From Elymus sibiricus (Eukaryota; Streptophyta; Magnoliopsida; Poales; Poaceae): a stretch of DNA of 64,000 bases. The notes under the pieces were generated by a model. It had not been told where the DNA came from and did not search any database. It saw only the letters and a list, made by a program, of their open reading frames with translations. A program made the position numbers and the translations under genes. Positions 47,669 through 56,729 of the stretch are shown one piece after another (the first letter of the stretch is position 1; every line of letters starts with the position of its first letter). The DNA lies in NCBI GenBank assembly GCA_039707655.1, contig CM077676.1, forward strand, positions 240,764,866 to 240,828,865, read 5' to 3'.

Positions 47669-48551
47669 CTGCACCACACGAGGGGTAATTCAAAAAAGCA
47701 TTAATAAATGGATTAATTGATGCCCAAAGATGCGTGCATAAATCACAAGATTTCATTTTCATAATTTACGGAGGGCGCTCCATATTGTTTTATCCAGCCG
47801 TGCGATGACACAAATTAATGACCAGTCAATTTACACGCAGAGTACAGTATACTACCCTTATGAATTGAATACCTTAATTAAGCCACTCAACGAAAAGAAT
47901 ACCTTAATTAATTAGCCGCGCGGCGACCTCCACCCAGCAGACAGAGAAGCGTGATGCCGTGGCACGCCGAGACAGCAAGGTCGATGAGCAAAGCTTAGTG
48001 GGGCATCCGCCTGAAGTTCGAGCTCCACTATCCTGCCTTCAACCGCGAGGGATGTGCTCCAATCACGCCGCCGCCGACCTCGAGGATTGAGATCTCCTCC
48101 TATCTCCCGCCGCCGACCGAGGATTGACCTCCTATCACGCCGCCACCACCGACCGACCGAGGATTGACCTCCTATCCAGTAGCCGCTGCCTCGGCCGCCG
48201 CCCCCATCTCTATGCAGAGCAGCTATTTTTATTTTTTAACGGGTATTCGCAGAGCGGCTGTTTATAGTATTAACTCCATTATTGCATCCCCATATGTATC
48301 GGGTAGTACATCACATACAGTTATGTCACGGGAACCATTTGTCACGCACGTTGTCTTCTCACACGGTTTCGTGTGGAAATCGTGTGTGAAGTTGTAATAT
48401 CGAACACAAACGATATGTACAAACCGTGTGTCATTTACAACAGAGTGCGATAAGTAGTTCCCGACCGTTATCAGATCCCCACAGTTTCCCCATTTCCCCC
48501 AAATCCCTAGATAGCCCCAAAATTCCCTCGCGTGGCACTGACATTGGGGGA
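47669..48551. other. CACTA2 region between divergent genes
   Basis: No confident gene. 47930-48190 is G/C-rich with an imperfect tandem repeat of CGAGGATTGACCTCCTATC (about 48115 and 48158). 48280-48450 has further GTGTGTGA/TCACACAC sub-terminal-like motifs. It probably holds the promoters of the minus-strand transposase and the plus-strand GRF-like gene. Confidence 0.4.
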
Positions 48552-49329
48552 ATGCGGACGAGTGGTGCTGATGGTTTCGGTGCGGCTGCTCCGGCTCGTA
48601 TCGTCGCTCTCGGTAGCGCGATGGGTGGCGCTGCCACGACGGCGGTCACCACCGAGCGCTTGCCTAAGGTCATCAGAAGGCCGGTGTACTACGGATCTGA
48701 ATCGTCTTATCAGGTTCCAATCAATCCCGATCTTTTTTAGCATGTCCAAATTAAAGTAGCTCCCTGCTCAATCCGTCCTCAATGACCCCCGCTCCCCCAC
48801 CCAGGAAAGCAATTAACCGCCGGATCCAGAGTATGACTCCAGACTCCCACAACATGAGTTCGACTCCGAGTTTTGTGCTACCGAGAAGTACCAAAAGCTG
48901 AGTTGTGTGCACGGACACACTCCCGCTCGACGTGTATGCACAGAGGGATTTGACATTGGCAGACGGTTTCTCAGTTGCCCCTTAGAGGTTAGTGCTAACT
49001 TCATCATTTAAGTTGAGTTAATGCCCCCGCCCATCCTGAATATTTAACATTGGCAGGGATATGAGGCTTGTGCCTTTGTTAACTGGTTGGATGATGAATG
49101 GCATGGTAGGGCTCGGAGTGTTATCACCAAGCTCGCAGAAGATAACGTAAAGCTGAAGAAGAAACTGACTGATCTGGAGTGTACAATCACTATGATGAAG
49201 CAAGAAAGACTCAATCACAGGCAACAGATGAAAGCAAGAGACAAGAAGGAACTAGCATGTGTAGTTGTAGTTGTCGCATTAGCCATCTTCTTTGCGCTGT
49301 TTGTAATGATGATTAGGGCTTTTGTTTGA
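48552..49329 (+). pseudogene. CACTA2 cargo gene: GRF-type zinc-finger-like protein with coiled coil and membrane tail
   Basis: Exon 1 48552-48713 (MRTSGADGFGAAAPARIVAL to SSYQ, donor CAG|GTTCC). Exon 2 ends at 48987 (LEG boundary, donor GAG|GTTAGT). Exon 3 is 49057-49329 (acceptor GGCAG|GGATAT). Across exons 2-3 it reads LSCVHGHTPARRVCTEGFDI, GRRFLSCPLEGYEACAFVNW, LDDEWHGR: spaced Cys and His and the GRRFLSCP/CAF.W pattern of zf-GRF domains, which bind single-stranded nucleic acid. A Lys-rich coiled coil (ITKLAEDNVKLKKKLTDLE) and a hydrophobic tail segment rich in V, A and F follow. The acceptor of exon 2 is unclear and a TAA at about 48811 breaks the simplest join, so I call it a pseudogene, though it may be spliced around. 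Confidence 0.6.
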
Positions 49330-49677
49330 TTATTACTGGCTACATCAATAAGCAGAGCTCATCTATTGCTTGACAACTGTCCTATGAAAACTGCTTGTTT
49401 CACATTTGGACGCTCCAACCTATGTGTGTAATTATCACATTGAGAACTGCGCAACCGCGGGAATTTGGAGCGACTGGGTACTAATAATTGAGGTTGATTA
49501 TATCAAGATTCTAACCGCCTGCCAAGGCGCCAATAAAAACCGTCAATCCCCCGCTTCAATTGCCATTCCTCTTTTCTTCATACCCCGCTTCAGTCTCCAC
49601 TACCTTCATCGTCCCGGCCGGCCACGCTACACACTTACACACACTTTGCAATCTCGCTTTGTGTACGTACCGCAGCC
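49330..49677. other. CACTA2 spacer
   Basis: 3' UTR of the GRF-like gene and upstream region of the acidic ORF. No other gene seen. Confidence 0.4.
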
Positions 49678-50052
49678 ATGTCGAGCGACAGCGAGGACGA
49701 CAATTCCGCCAGCGGTCTTCCGACCGATGATAGGTCAACCTCGGAATCATCCCGCTCGTCTTCCATGTGTCCAGCGTCGAGCCCTGACCTCGATTTTATC
49801 CGGATCATGGAAGGGACACCGCCGTCTGAGTCGTCGGACGACGACCAGACAGATGAGGACCTGTCGGAGGACGATGAAGACGACGACGATGATGATGAGG
49901 AGGAGGAATGTTCGAACGAGGAGGACGACGATGAGGACATAAACGACAAAGACGACAGCGGCGGCGATGAAAAGCCAACGGTCAGCGGCAAGAAGCGTCC
50001 TCGCCAAGACGATGTCACGGAGCCACCCAACAACAACAAGAAGAAGGAATAA
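49678..50052 (+). CDS. CACTA2 acidic ORF (hypothetical)
   Basis: 124 codons, ATG in good context (GCAGCCATGTC), stop TAA at 50050-50052. Ser/Asp-rich start (MSSDSEDDNSASGLPTDDRS), then a long Asp/Glu tract (EDDEDDDDDDEEEE), ending in a basic segment like a nuclear localisation signal (SGKKRPRQDD) and NNNKKKE. Codons vary within the acidic tract (GAT/GAC/GAG/GAA), which argues against a simple trinucleotide run. No domain recognised; could be a histone-chaperone-like acidic tail or chance. Confidence 0.5.
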   Translation: MSSDSEDDNSASGLPTDDRSTSESSRSSSMCPASSPDLDFIRIMEGTPPSESSDDDQTDEDLSEDDEDDDDDDEEEECSNEEDDDEDINDKDDSGGDEKPTVSGKKRPRQDDVTEPPNNNKKKE

Positions 50053-50286
50053 ATTAAGCAGACTGTATATCTCTGTTGCCGTTCGCTCATATTAATCTGT
50101 GTCCCCTGTCAATCTCATCGCAGACGGTTAGCAGTACATATTCGACAGAGATCTTTTACATTATCGCCCACAGTTGGTTTCTTGAATTGTGTGCCCTGTC
50201 GAGCACACAATTCACAACAAACAATCGTATGCACTGTCTATAATTATCGCACACAATTCTGATTACCGAACTATTTGCCGGATATC

Positions 50287-50622
50287 ACACACATCTTGTT
50301 ACGCCGAATCGTTTCTGTTCTTCTGGATCATCGCAAATAGTTCATCCGAGTGAACCGCATGCCGTGTATCGCACACACCTCGAACTGGCTGCCCGTTTCT
50401 GTTGTGTTGGGTAATCACAAACAGTTCGTCCGAGTGAACTGTATGCCATGTATCGCACACACCTCGAACTGGCTGCCCGTTTCTGTTGTTCTGGCTCATC
50501 GCAAACAGTTCGTATGGATCAACTGTATGCCATGTATCGCACACGCGTCTCTAATCTGAATCGTTTTTTATGTCTCCTGCATCGCAAACAGTTCGTCTTA
50601 TTGGGGACGGGTTTTTTACGAC
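50287..50622 (+). repeat. CACTA2 84-bp tandem repeats at the right end
   Basis: ATCGCACAC/ATCACACAC words recur at 50285, 50369, 50453 and 50537, exactly 84 bp apart. Units carry CTGGCTGCCCGTTTCTGTT and TCGCAAACAGTTCGTCCGAG. Identity is highest for units 2 and 3. Part of the right sub-terminal region (about 50110-50705). Confidence 0.85.
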
Positions 50623-53010
50623 ACCGTTTGTGATTCATGCATCGCACACAGTTTGGTCGCGGGGTCTCTGATTGATGTGTCGTGTTGCAGTCGCCTGCAG
50701 TAGTGACCATCTACGTCCTCTGGCGCTGAGGACATGGTACACCAGGACTTGTCTGTCCTTAGTGATCATGAAGAAGAAGAAGAGTAAGCTCATCATCTTT
50801 CTTTGCCAATCTTGTAATTATCTTGATATTGTTGCTGTTGAATTAATCATTTTGTTTGTTTTGGTCTTGCAGGGATGAAGTGCCACTGGCGGAAAGGTAC
50901 CTGAAGAGGGCCAAGACCACCGAAGAAGGCGAGATGGCAACAGATACTGATCAAGGCACAACTTCTCTTGATGTTGCTGGCTCCAGCCCCCAGTGTGAGG
51001 CTCATATCCAGTTTCCGCTGGCAAGCATTGCCACCGACGCTTCAGCAATGGAAACTGACAAGGAGGCGGAGAGTAACCAACCAGAAGGAGAGCGCCAAGG
51101 GATGGATCCCTTGACGGCACCCTCAACTTTAGCACCTCCGCCAAGAAGTTCGCCGATAAGAAATAGTCCTCCTCCTGAGGAGCACCAAGAAGAGCATGCT
51201 CGCGTCGAGGACCCACCGACAACCGATGTTACCGGGGACCGAGCGATAGCAACTGATATTGCCGGAGGAGAAACAACATCTCCTCCACATGCTCATCAGG
51301 GTAAATTCTTTTTCAGGCGTCATCTTATCCTTGTCAATCCTTCTTTCTGTTCTTTTGATCTTGACCTGAGATTTGAATTTTCTTCTGCTCTTTGCTTCTT
51401 CTTCTTTGTCTTGTGGATCCAATCTCTCTGGAAGAGGGATAAATTATTGTGGACATGGAAGGAATTGCAAAGAGCGCCGCTGAAGAGGCCTCCAAGATTT
51501 CTACTGAGGAGAATGTTGCATCTGACGTTGAGGAAGCCAGGAAAGCTGCCGAGGAATCTAACAAACCCTCCGGCAACACATCTGTTTCCATCACAGCAGA
51601 CATTGAGATGAGAGAAGCTGGCGACGACAAGCCAACTGCTGACGATCATCCCAACACATCTGACGCGCAACCCTTGGCGGATCCTTTGGAGCCCCTCAAC
51701 CAGCGACAAGAATCTAAAGCCCCCAGCTTATCTGGTGCCGGGGAACTTTCCCTTGAAGATGCAATTGTGGGGATCATTGCACCTTTATCTCGTAGCATCA
51801 CAGTAACAGGCACTTCCGATGACAACTCTGCTGATCTTGCCTTCCTGCAAACCATGGCTGCTGGCATCAAGGATGTGCAAGAGCGCTATAGCAAGCATTG
51901 GGATAGACTCCAAATGCAGCAGCAAGCCATGGAGTTGGTTGAGCAGAAGCTGAACGAGAAGGTGGAAGAGACCCGCAAATGGTATGAGGATAAGATCCAA
52001 AGCATAAAGGGGCAAGAGGATAAGCTTGCCGCTGCTAAGGAAGAAACATCGGGTCTGGACGACAAGCTGGCAGAACGCGAAGCGCAGCTTGACGCAAAAG
52101 AAAAGGATCTTGCCACCAGAGAAGAAGCGCTTGCCGCTAAGCTTCGCGGCAAGGATGAAGAAATCCAGACCCTACTCGCACAGCGGACCCAAGAGCTGGA
52201 GCGAAACCATAAAGAGGCCATCGAAGCTCAAGCTCTGGTTCACGCCGGCAAGCTCCAGGAGGCCGTCAAAGCTGCCGAAGCCGCCAAGGCCATCAAGGTA
52301 GAACTGGAAAACAAAGTGATGAAGCTTGAGGAGGACCTCGCTGGCAGCAACAAGGAAATCCTGACCCTTCAAGAATCAGCGCAAAAGGCAGCTCACACTC
52401 TAGGGGAGCTGCAGACGCAGCTGTCATCCAAAAGTCAGGAACTCAGCAAGGCCGCCGATGTTGAAAAGGATCTGAAGCTGAAGCTGTCCACTTTGGAGGA
52501 GAACCTCGAGGGCGCCCGAGCCAGGGAGAAAACATTGTCGAAGGATCTAGAGAAGAAGAAAGCCTTGCTTGCTGATGCTGAGAATTCTTTCAATGTGTCG
52601 AACGGCAGTCTGCAACTCTGGACCAGCCGTCTTGTCGAGACTACAGAGCAACTTAGTGCTTAGCTAGCAGTTATGGGCATGAAGGACTATAGTTACTCCA
52701 CCAATGCATAGGAAGCCGCAAGTGTCAGGTTAACTTTCTTCTTCAAGAACCTCGTCGAAGCTTTGGAGAAGCACTACGAAGAACAGGCTGCCTCCTTCGC
52801 CAATGAATCCTGCAAGCTTTGCCGGGATGTGCTCTTCAAGGTGCTTGTCAAGATCGTCCACCACAACCCCGGCATCAACATATCCAAGGCTCCAAGGCCT
52901 TCACGAGCTTGCCGAAAGGAACGAACACCAGCGCCGCCGAAGTGGTTATCGCTTTGATCGCCGACAGGGTTGGCCAAGTCTCCAGGACCCAGGGCGGGAT
53001 CAGGAACTAG

Positions 53011-53814
53011 TCTTGTCGGCACATCTTGTCGCAAATGCCATTCATGTAAAAGACAGTTTATCTTAAGTCAGATCAGCATTATGCTTTTGATGTAATATAA
53101 CTTGTGTTTGAATGAATGTATGTCGTTTTTCCTTATATGATTCTGCCCTTGTATGTTTTGTGCCCTACGCTTGCCGGAAACTTGCCGGTGCACACAATCC
53201 TGCCGTTAGCGCTTGAGGAACGGGTCCTTAGCAGCTTGTCGGAGGTGCCGCTTTCCAACAAGATATCACTTATTGGTTTTGATGCAGCTAACTTATACAG
53301 CTGAGCAGACTCGAAATAGAAATAAGAGCATGACCAATCCCAACAAGGTTCCTTCGCGTGCAGGTTTTTCATACAAAAACTAAAATCGTTTAAGTAAAAG
53401 CAACTACAGCAAAGAAATTTTGTTTTAAAGTTTTGCAACTTGGCTTTCTTTGCTATACTTCTTGTCATGAATGATAACTTGAACGTCATTTGGTATCCAT
53501 ACCGTCAATCCCCCCCCCCCCCGGGAAACTTGCACGCGAGGAACACTTCTGTCCTTTGAGAAAAAGAAAGAAGAGAAAAGAGGAGGCTGGAACCTTGACG
53601 GTTCGTTAATCATCTCATACAAGGCAACATGTAACACAACATTGCATGCAATATACAAAAATAAATATGTATTTTGACAAAAAGTTGTGAAACACTTAGC
53701 TTTTATTCAACTATGCACGGGGTCTGCGCCTGGCTCTGTACAAAGGTTTACATGCCTTGCCGGCCTATTTGTACAAAAGAGGCTGCCGGGCAGCCCGGCA
53801 ACCGCACCTTATGG
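53011..53814. other. X spacer between antisense ORF and gag-pol
   Basis: The 3' ends of the two opposed reading units meet here. There is a run of 13 C at 53510-53522 (13 G on the X coding strand), possibly a second polypurine tract. No gene. Confidence 0.5.
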
Positions 53815-54430
53815 GTAGAACTTGCGAAGATGCTCAACATTCCATGAGTTGAGCACCGGAGTGCTATCTTCGGTCTCTAGACAGACTGCGCCAGGTCTAG
53901 TGACTCGCACTACCCGATAATGGCCTTCCCACTTCGGCGTCAACTTGTTTTTCCCCTTCGCGGACTAGATCCAACGAAGAACAAGGTCGCCTTCCTCAAA
54001 GTTCCTGGCATGAACTTTGCGGCTATGGTAGCGGCGCAAAGCCTGCTGGTACCGTGCAGCACAGACAGCAGCCCGGAAACGATCTTCCTCAAGGAGTGTG
54101 GCATCATCTTGCCGCAGCTCTTCTTGATCCTCTTTGTCAAAGGCCAAGACTCAAGGTGACCGGTATCTGAGTTATGTGGGGAGCACCGCTTCTGTACCAT
54201 ATACAAGGGAGAATGGCGTCTGGATGGTGGCTCGATTTGGTGTCGTTCAGAGTGACCAAAGAACCGCCGGCAACTCTTCCACCCAGCGTCTTCCACACTT
54301 GTGCAGCTTGTCGAAAGTTCTGGTCTTCAGACCATGCAATACTTCTGCATTTGCCCTCTCCGCTTGTCCATTGCTTCTTGGGTGAGCAATGGAAGCGTAG
54401 AAGATCTTGCTTCCAAGGTCTCTGCACCTG
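53815..54430 (-). pseudogene. X pol: C-terminal integrase fragment
   Basis: Minus-strand frame from DLGSKIFYASIAHPRSNG through GQAERANAEVLHGLK (contains the catalytic Glu), WVEELPAVLWSL, PFSLVYGTEAVLP, to the GPF/Y-like end (KWEGHYRVVRVTRPGAVCL, NSWNVEHLRKFYP, stop near 53815). Stops at about 54248 (TGA), 54174 (TAA), 54162 (TGA) and 53965 (TAG). The integrase zinc region and the first two catalytic Asp are missing. Confidence 0.8.
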
Positions 54431-54940
54431 ACCCTGCCAAAGAAGATTTCGGCTTGTCGGTTTGCGGCTCTGTGGTTGCTGCTTCTTCGTCATCAGCCTC
54501 TCTTTCAGCCACTAGTGCAGCACTTACAACTTGATTGGTTGCCGCTAGGTATAGTAGCAACGGCTCTTGTGGCTTAGGCGCAACTAAGACTGGCGGAGAG
54601 GATAGGTATCCCTATCTTGGAGTGCGACCTCTGCTTCCAGAGTCCATTTCATTGGACCTGCCTTTTTTAAGATTTTCAAAAATGGCAAGGCGCGCTCAGT
54701 TAATTTGGAGATGAACCTGCTCAATGCAGCAACGCAACCGGCAAGACGCCTGACGTACTTGACGCGCTTCGGTGCTTCAATCTGCTCAATTGCTTTGATC
54801 TTGTCGGGATTGGCTTCAATTCCTCTCTGAGATACAAAGAACCCGAGAAGCTTGCCGGATGGAACACCAAACACACACTTCTCAGGATTGAGCTTCAAGT
54901 TAATCTTGTGCAAACTGGCAAATGTTTTTTCCAAATCTTA
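54431..54940 (-). pseudogene. X pol: end of RT and start of RNase H
   Basis: Reads FASLHKINLKLNPEKCVFGV, SGKLLGFFVSQRGIEANPDK, RRLAGCVAALSRFISKLTER (RT connection region). After frame breaks near 54590-54560 it gives LLYLAATNQVVSAALVAERE (RNase H start). The sequence then jumps at about 54,430-54,450 into the distal part of integrase, so the RNase H body is deleted. Confidence 0.8.
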
Positions 54941-55560
54941 TACGAGTGTTGACTTGTCCTTGGTTTTGACCACATGTAAGCCTCCACATTTCTGTGTAAC
55001 TGGGTCTCAAAACCAATCTAGATTGCCCTAGCAAATGTTGCTCCGGCACTTTTCAATTTGAAAGGCATGCGTATAAAACAATACGTGCCACATGGAGTGA
55101 TGAAAGCTGTTTTCTCCTCATCTTCCTTGGCCATAAAGATCTGATGATAACCAGAGTAGGCGTCAAGAAAAGAGAGTAAATCACAGCCAATAGTGGAGTC
55201 CACAATCTGGTCGATGCGTGGAAAAGGAAAAGGATCTTTTGGACAAGCTTTATTTATATCAGTGAAATCGATGCAAAGCCTCCATTTTCCATTCGCTTCA
55301 CGCACTACAACTGGATTGGCTAACCACGTGGGATGTAGCACTCCTCTGACCAGTCCTGCCGCTTCTAACTTCTTGATTTCTTCGGCAATGAACTCTTGTC
55401 ACTCCAAGGCTTGCTTTCTGACCTTCTGCTTGACAGGTCTTGCATGAGGGCAGATGGCAAGGTGGTGCTCAATCACCTCCCTGGGAACATCGGGGATGTC
55501 AGACGGTTGCCATGCAAACACATCGACATTCGCCCGTAGGAAGGCGATGAGCGCACTTTC
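54941..55560 (-). pseudogene. X pol: reverse transcriptase core, catalytic motif deleted
   Basis: Tat-lineage RT: DVFAWQPSDIPDVPREVIEH, TWLANPVVVREANGKWRLCI, DFTDINKACPKDPFPFPRID, LSFLDAYSGYHQIFMAKEDE, TAFITPCGTYCFIRMPF. Stop TGA at 55399-55401 (ALE*QEF) and TAG/frame break near 55018. Where YVDD is expected the sequence runs EAYM and shifts frame into WSKPRT (about 54,968-54,990): the two active-site aspartates are gone. This copy cannot have been active after that event. Confidence 0.85.
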
Positions 55561-56238
55561 CTATTTGCTGTCAAGAGCGGCACTTATGTTGCCATCCTCC
55601 CTTGCAGAGACTTGTTTTGTTGCAGGTGGAGCTGCCTTGGACTTCTTGCTCTTGCCGACAGAGCTCTCTGGTACGTCCTCAACAGGCGTGCTGCACTCTA
55701 CAGTGCGCTTCCCTGAATCCTTGCCAGAGGTGTTGCCGGTCTTCTTCTACTTTCCTCCCTCGGGAGCTTTGCCGGCAGGAGCAGGTGCCTTGGCGGCAGA
55801 TGCTGCTACTGCCTCCTGGTAGAGCTTGTCGGTGCAGATGATTGCATCCTTCTGATTGGATTTGATGGTGAGTACGCCCATTGGCCCTGGCATTTTGAGC
55901 ACATTGTAAGCATAATGTGATGCAGCCATGAACTTTGCCAGCGCCGGGCGGCCTAGAATCCCATTATACGGTAGCGGCATCTTGATGACATCGAAGACAA
56001 TCTTCTCTGTCCTGTAATTGAGCTCGCTTCCGAACGTGACCGGTAATGTAATCTGGCCCTTAGGCTTGCCCCTTCCTAGATTGATCCCCTGGAATGTGCC
56101 TGTTTCCTCCAGATCCTCGTCAGGAATTTGCAGCCTCTTGATCACATCAGGTGAGATCAAGTTCAAGCCGGCCCCACCGTCAACCAACATCTTGGTGACC
56201 TTGAGGTTGCGGATTGTTGGCGAAACCAACAACGACAA
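55561..56238 (-). pseudogene. X aspartic protease region
   Basis: Frame 56238-55747: SPTIRNLKVTKMLVDGGAGL with the retropepsin-type active-site triad written DGG (instead of DTG/DSG), then NLISPDVIKRL, PLPYNGILGRPALAKFMAAS (the GRPAL flap-end motif) and an Ala/Pro-rich tail. Stops at 55747, then a Lys/Pro-rich linker toward RT (55561-55746). The DGG form is usual in Tat elements. Confidence 0.8.
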
Positions 56239-56729
56239 ACACCCGACTGTAGTTGTGCGATCAGGGTGGTCCTCGCATCAAAGATGATGGGCTTGTGTGA
56301 CCACTTGAGTCGCTTTTGTGCTTCCATTGCTGGCTCCGCTGCATTGACTTCGCGGACCCACTGTTTGAGCTGCTGGTGTGAGGAGTGCAAAGATGCGCCT
56401 CCATCAACACACATAGCGTCTACCGCATTCTGGAACTCATTTTTGGACTCCTCCTCATCCTCATCATCACCATCTTCATCCTCTTTCTTCTCACGGCCTC
56501 GAGTAGGCTTCTCTTTCTGCTGCTTGGCCTTGCCGCGGCGGCCTCTGCGACCACCACGGTTCTTCTTGCCGGATCCAGCAGCACTGTCTTTGGCCTTCTC
56601 CTTGTCGCGCTTCTCATACTCTTGCTTTTGCTTTTCGTCAAGCTGCTCAACTTGCCGGCACTCCTGGAGATCATGGCCCGTAGTACGGTGGATCTTGCAG
56701 TATGGGCTGTCAGTCTTCTCACCGGCAGC
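56239..56729 (-). pseudogene. X gag, C-terminal part with zinc knuckle
   Basis: Reads TAAGEKTDSPYCKIHRTTGH and DLQECRQVEQL (a CX2H...H...C knuckle typical of Tat gag), a Lys/Glu/Arg-rich stretch with RRGRRGKAKQQK and EDEDGDDEDEEE, and LKWSHKPIIFDART. A one-base shift near 56,270-56,280 separates it from the protease frame. Its upstream end is cut by element Z at 56730, so the first part of gag and the X 5' LTR are not visible. Confidence 0.8.

Larger units (their letters stand above)
11499..50705 (-). mobile_element. CACTA2: CACTA (En/Spm) transposon, split by an Athila element
   Basis: Ends CACTGGTACAGC (left) and CTGCAGTAGTG (right, complement CACTACTGCAG). 3-bp TSD ACC at 11496-11498 and 50706-50708; removal restores CCACCATCTACG exactly as in the unduplicated sequence of unit 1 (about 7411). 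Own length is about 14.8 kb after removing the 24.4-kb Athila insert. It carries a transposase gene, a second gene with a Ulp1-like protease, a GRF-like gene and an acidic ORF. Sub-terminal regions are rich in TCGCACAC/GTGTGCGA motifs. Confidence 0.9.
7886..51184 (+). repeat. Tandem duplication, unit 2 (split by CACTA2)
   Basis: Second copy of the block: 7886-11498 plus 50706-51184, about 4.09 kb once CACTA2 is removed. It passes without a break into the rest of X at its right end. The two units differ by scattered substitutions and small indels, so the duplication is not recent. Since unit 1 lacks CACTA2, the duplication preceded that insertion. Confidence 0.8.
9937..53010 (+). pseudogene. 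X antisense ORF, unit 2 copy (Transposase_28-like plus coiled coil), split by CACTA2
   Basis: Exon 1 is 9937-11498 joined across CACTA2 to 50706-50783. Exon 2 is 50873-51300 (donor GA|GTAAGC, acceptor GCAG|GGATG, donor CAGG|GTAAAT). The rest runs from about 51449. The first 429 codons are open: Transposase_28-like region (FFIEVMLSYGFRLLDFAPNA), then an acidic EEHAEEH tract to a TAA at 11224-11226. Residues from 51455 onward form a long coiled coil (Ala/Glu/Lys heptads, about 51840-52640). The tail reads AAEVVIALIADRVGQVS. Later lesions: TAG 52661-52663, a second TAG about 52709 and a frameshift near 52890. It is the best-preserved antisense ORF here. The start of the third exon is uncertain. 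Confidence 0.75.

Noticed and set aside
49406..49942. Plus-strand 178-codon ORF overlapping the acidic ORF
   Set aside because: Its Arg/Thr/Met-rich end is the shifted reading of the Asp/Glu tract, and its start lies in spacer; the acidic frame is the better candidate.
50299..50633. Short repetitive ORFs with MPCIAHTSNWLPVSVVL
   Set aside because: Translation of the 84-bp sub-terminal repeats; not genes.
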